Source: an uncultured Clostridia bacterium (GTDB lineage Bacteria > Bacillota_A > Clostridia > TANB77 > CAG-508). From it: a stretch of 8,314 nt of DNA. A program made the position numbers and the translations under genes. This document shows, piece by piece, positions 6,833 to 8,314 of this stretch. Position 1 is the stretch's first letter, and each line of letters begins with the position of its first letter. The DNA lies in assembly GCA_944392525.1 (NCBI GenBank), contig CALXXB010000053.1, positions 1 through 8,314 of the forward strand, written 5' to 3'. The notes under the pieces were generated by a model. It was not told where the DNA came from. It saw only the letters and a program-made list of their open reading frames with translations, and did not search any database.

Positions 6833-6863
6833 TTTATATCACTTAGAGTGTACTTCAAGTCAA
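6833..6863 (-). promoter_or_regulatory. MerR-type promoter/operator of the aldo/keto reductase
   Basis: On the minus strand there is a -35 TTGACT (6858-6863) and a -10 TATAAA (6833-6838), separated by 19 bases instead of 17. Over-long spacers holding a dyad are the signature of MerR-family activated promoters. The dyad CTTGAAGTACACTCTAAG (6842-6859) has 8-base arms matching at 6 positions. It resembles the CTTGGAGT/ACTCCAAG-type sites of aldehyde-responsive MerR regulators. No merR-like gene is in the window. Confidence 0.75.
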
Positions 6864-6910
6864 GAACATATTATTATTTTATATCTTTTTTATAAATATT
6901 TCAATGATGT

Positions 6911-6994
6911 GTCCCAAACGCGAATAAAAGGTGTAAAAAGGGACGTTTCCTTTGCGAATTTTTTTACGCATAAGAAACGTCCCCATTGCGAAAT
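6911..6994. repeat. REP-like palindromic element
   Basis: A central imperfect hairpin (arms 6940-6956 and 6967-6983, 15 of 17 paired, 10-base loop) is flanked by two direct copies of GTCCC-N4-GCGAA at 6911-6924 and 6979-6992, 68 bases apart. A further GCGAA at 6954 sits exactly midway, giving a 34-base period. It is richer in G and C than its surroundings. GGGAC...GTCCC extragenic palindromes of this kind are known as REP sequences moved in trans by REP-associated tyrosine (Y1) transposases. No transposase is present here, and no second copy is in the window. Confidence 0.6.
6935..6983 (-). terminator. Terminator of the MBL-like gene formed by the palindromic element
   Basis: Read on the minus strand, the stem with ends GGGACGTTTC/GAAACGTCCC (6940-6949, 6974-6983) is followed by TTTTT (6939-6935). 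It starts 15 bases past the MBL-like stop. The same hairpin therefore probably serves as the gene's rho-independent terminator. Confidence 0.7.
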
Positions 6995-6998
6995 GAAA

Positions 6999-7787
6999 TT
7001 ACTGGAAGAAATATCCTGCTGTCATATCTAAATAATTTAACCCTGAATAATTAGGATATTTAGATTTAACATTATTTACAAACTCTTCTTTTCCATTACT
7101 ATTTTTTGCAATTACTTTTAAATCTTCTAAATATGCTATCTTTGTGTCTACATCATTTAAGTTTTCTGGTACATAATGGCTAGATAAAATTAGGTTGTAT
7201 CCTTTTTCTTTATAACCTTCTAACTGTTCTATCATAATATTAGCATGTGCCTCTCCTGCTACTATTGAATGATAATCATGTCCTAACATATGTGTATAGA
7301 TTGAGTTTATTTGTGGAAATTCTATTTCTATATCTTCATCATGATATATGATATTTAATTTGAATCCTCCAATATTTACAGATGAATCTTTTAATACATT
7401 TGTTATTTCATGATAATCTGCAACAAAATCTTCTCCAAATGTTTGTATAAATCCTGTTACCAATCCATTTATTGTTCCTTCTTTCATAGATTTAATAGTC
7501 CCTTCTGATGCATATGCTGGAACTTCTGTAAAATATGTTCCTCCATTTGGGTGGTCTGAAAATACTTTTCCTACTATATTTTTTCCTAAACCTTCTACAT
7601 AACTTTTAAATCCTTCTAAGTTTTCTCTAAATGCTGGAAATTCTACTAATAATAAGTTATCTTTATTTTCTAATATATAACTTTCATCATTCATTACGTC
7701 ATTTGTTTGATAAGCGTGTAATTTTATTTCTCCAAAATCAAATAATTCTACATATCCTTTTTTTAAATCAATTCTTTTTTTATCCAT
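6999..7787 (-). CDS. Metallo-beta-lactamase-like protein with degenerate metal motif
   Basis: The protein has 262 residues. The order of segments suggests an MBL-fold hydrolase: SYILENKDNLLLVEFPA (36-52), IVGKVFSDHPNGG (71-83), MLGHDYH (167-173) and YNLILSSHYVPEN (197-209). The classical HxHxDH motif is not intact; only one His (79) survives around SDHPNGG, although H170, H173, H182 and H204 remain. Metal binding may be partial or changed, and no substrate can be proposed. The start is set at ATG 7785-7787, which has AGGAGG (7795-7800) 7 bases upstream; an in-frame TTG at 7808 would translate through that site. Promoter module B lies about 75 bases upstream and is shared in sequence with the macrodomain operon. 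The gene is divergent from the HxlR-type regulator, a frequent arrangement for a regulator and its target. The fold call is moderate and the function is unknown. Confidence 0.7.
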   Translation of the reverse strand: MDKKRIDLKKGYVELFDFGEIKLHAYQTNDVMNDESYILENKDNLLLVEFPAFRENLEGFKSYVEGLGKNIVGKVFSDHPNGGTYFTEVPAYASEGTIKSMKEGTINGLVTGFIQTFGEDFVADYHEITNVLKDSSVNIGGFKLNIIYHDEDIEIEFPQINSIYTHMLGHDYHSIVAGEAHANIMIEQLEGYKEKGYNLILSSHYVPENLNDVDTKIAYLEDLKVIAKNSNGKEEFVNNVKSKYPNYSGLNYLDMTAGYFFQ

Positions 7788-7794
7788 AATAATT

Positions 7795-7800
7795 CCTCCT
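7795..7800 (-). promoter_or_regulatory. Ribosome binding site deciding the MBL-like start
   Basis: AGGAGG on the minus strand, 7 bases before ATG 7785-7787. It lies inside the longer frame that would begin at TTG 7808, so the shorter start is preferred. Confidence 0.85.
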
Positions 7801-7834
7801 AAATTCAAAACATATTTATTTATACTTGAAATCT

Positions 7835-7847
7835 AAGTAGCTACCTT
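7835..7847. promoter_or_regulatory. Possible second operator in the MBL-like gene leader
   Basis: AAGTAGCTACCTT contains the perfect palindrome GTAGCTAC and resembles the AAGTAGGCACTT core of the shared module. It lies downstream of the predicted transcription start of the MBL-like gene. It may be a second site for the same regulator, but it could be chance in AT-rich DNA. Confidence 0.35.
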
Positions 7848-7858
7848 CAAATTTCATT

Positions 7859-7928
7859 TTCTGTAATCATTTTACAAAGGCTTTTTCACTTTGTAAAGTA
7901 GGCACTTTTTTGTAATATAGTTTCCTAT
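7859..7928 (-). promoter_or_regulatory. Promoter/operator module B, upstream of the MBL-like gene
   Basis: On the minus strand there is a -35 TTTACA (7892-7897), a 17-base spacer and a -10 TAAAAT (7869-7874). The inverted repeat AAAGTAGGCACTTT (7895-7908) overlaps the -35. It is the second copy of the block at 4243-4312, aligned without gaps at 60 of 70 positions. Here an extra half-site makes ACTTT-GT-AAAGT at 7888-7899. It lies between the MBL-like gene and the divergent HxlR-type gene. Confidence 0.75.
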
Positions 7929-7990
7929 AAGACACTTTTATTCATTTTACTTTAATAGATAAAGCAAAAAAAATTTAAAGTTTTCATTTT

Positions 7991-8033
7991 ATACTTTCAT
8001 ACCAAAAGAAACAAAGTATTATTTTTATACTTT
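7991..8033. repeat. Three ATACTTT half-sites upstream of the HxlR-type gene
   Basis: ATACTTT occurs at 7991-7997 and 8027-8033, and inverted as AAAGTAT at 8013-8019. The ACTTT/AAAGT core is the same as in the arms of the shared operator. The sites lie just upstream of the regulator's promoter, where autoregulation would act. AT-rich composition makes chance a real alternative. Confidence 0.35.
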
Positions 8034-8057
8034 TATTAATAATACTATATTACAGTC

Positions 8058-8086
8058 TTTACACTTTAACATTTTCCTGTTATAAT
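8058..8086 (+). promoter_or_regulatory. Promoter of the HxlR-type regulator
   Basis: There is a -35 TTTACA (8058-8063), a 17-base spacer and a consensus -10 TATAAT (8081-8086), with TG one base ahead of the -10 (8078-8079) as an extended -10. The predicted leader is only about 13 bases and begins close to the GGAG ribosome site at 8093-8096. Confidence 0.65.
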
Positions 8087-8105
8087 TTTATTGGAGTTGA
8101 TTAAT

Positions 8106-8314
8106 ATGAATAAAAAACAAAATAAAGAATTACCTGCTTGTCCTGTTGAATTAACTGTTGGACTTATTGGCGATAAATGGAAGATTTTAATTATTAGAGA
8201 TTTACTTACTGGTACTAAAAGATTTGGTGAATTAAAGAAATCTTTAACTAATATTACTCAAAAAGTTTTAACTACAAAACTTCGTGAAATGGAAGCTTCT
8301 GGTCTTGTTAAAAG
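8106..8314 (+). CDS. HxlR-family winged-helix transcriptional regulator (3' end outside window)
   Basis: Sixty-nine codons are visible before the window ends; family members are usually about 100-120 residues. The N-terminus has ACPVELTVGLIGDKWKILII (residues 11-30), RFGELKKSL (39-47) and LTTKLREMEASGLV (55-68), the classic HxlR start and recognition helix region. Cys12 is at the conserved position used by YodB/HypR-type members to sense electrophiles or disulfide stress. GGAG at 8093-8096 lies 9 bases before the ATG. The gene is the only plus-strand gene and is divergent from the MBL-like gene. It is the likely reader of the AAAGT-N4-ACTTT operators at 4279 and 7895, which is inferred from position and family, not shown. 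Confidence 0.93.
   Translation, partial: MNKKQNKELPACPVELTVGLIGDKWKILIIRDLLTGTKRFGELKKSLTNITQKVLTTKLREMEASGLVK

Noticed and set aside
7788..7808. Longer MBL-like protein starting at TTG 7808
   Set aside because: The extra seven codons translate the AGGAGG ribosome site of the ATG at 7785-7787, and no better site lies before the TTG.

Overview
The window is strongly AT-rich. It has clear AGGAGG-type ribosome binding sites, sigma-70/A-like promoters with 17-base spacers, and hairpin-plus-T-tract terminators. Together with ferredoxin-type aldo/keto reductases, a flavoredoxin-like protein, a Zn-macrodomain/SirTM pair and DUF1848, this points to a low-GC anaerobic Firmicute, probably of the Clostridia. 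The species cannot be named from this sequence. Every gene is on the minus strand except the HxlR-type regulator at the right edge.

Layout, left to right. (1) 1-1597: a promoter drives a flavin-reductase-like FMN protein, followed 14 bases later by an aldo/keto reductase with a C-terminal Fe-S motif, which runs off the left edge. (2) 1623-4312: a three-gene operon transcribed macrodomain -> SirTM sirtuin -> DUF1848 protein, with gaps of +2 and -4 bases, closed by a terminator. The first two are a known writer/eraser pair for protein ADP-ribosylation. The third carries a radical-SAM-like CX3CX2C motif at its C-terminal end. The usual GcvH-L and LplA2 partners are not present here. (3) 4360-5663: an Rpn/PD-(D/E)XK nuclease gene with its own terminator, then an AT-rich stretch of about 385 bases with no gene but three hairpins. 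(4) 5664-6863: a second aldo/keto reductase with two 4Fe-4S motifs, behind a promoter with a 19-base spacer and a MerR-type palindrome. (5) 6911-6994: a REP-like palindromic element that also looks like a terminator. (6) 6999-7928: a degenerate metallo-beta-lactamase-like protein. (7) 7991-8314: the start of a divergent HxlR-family regulator with a conserved N-terminal cysteine.

The most interesting result is regulatory. The promoter of the macrodomain-SirTM-DUF1848 operon and the promoter of the MBL-like gene, about 3.6 kb apart, are a 70-base ungapped repeat with 60 identities. All but three of the mismatches fall in or beside the -35/-10 spacer, and a 26-base block over the -35 is identical. 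That block contains the inverted repeat AAAGT-N4-ACTTT. The MBL-like gene is divergent from the HxlR gene. This suggests that one redox- or electrophile-sensing regulator controls the ADP-ribosylation operon and the MBL-like gene, which is an inference from sequence alone. The aldo/keto reductases and flavin reductase would suit an electrophile or redox stress neighbourhood.
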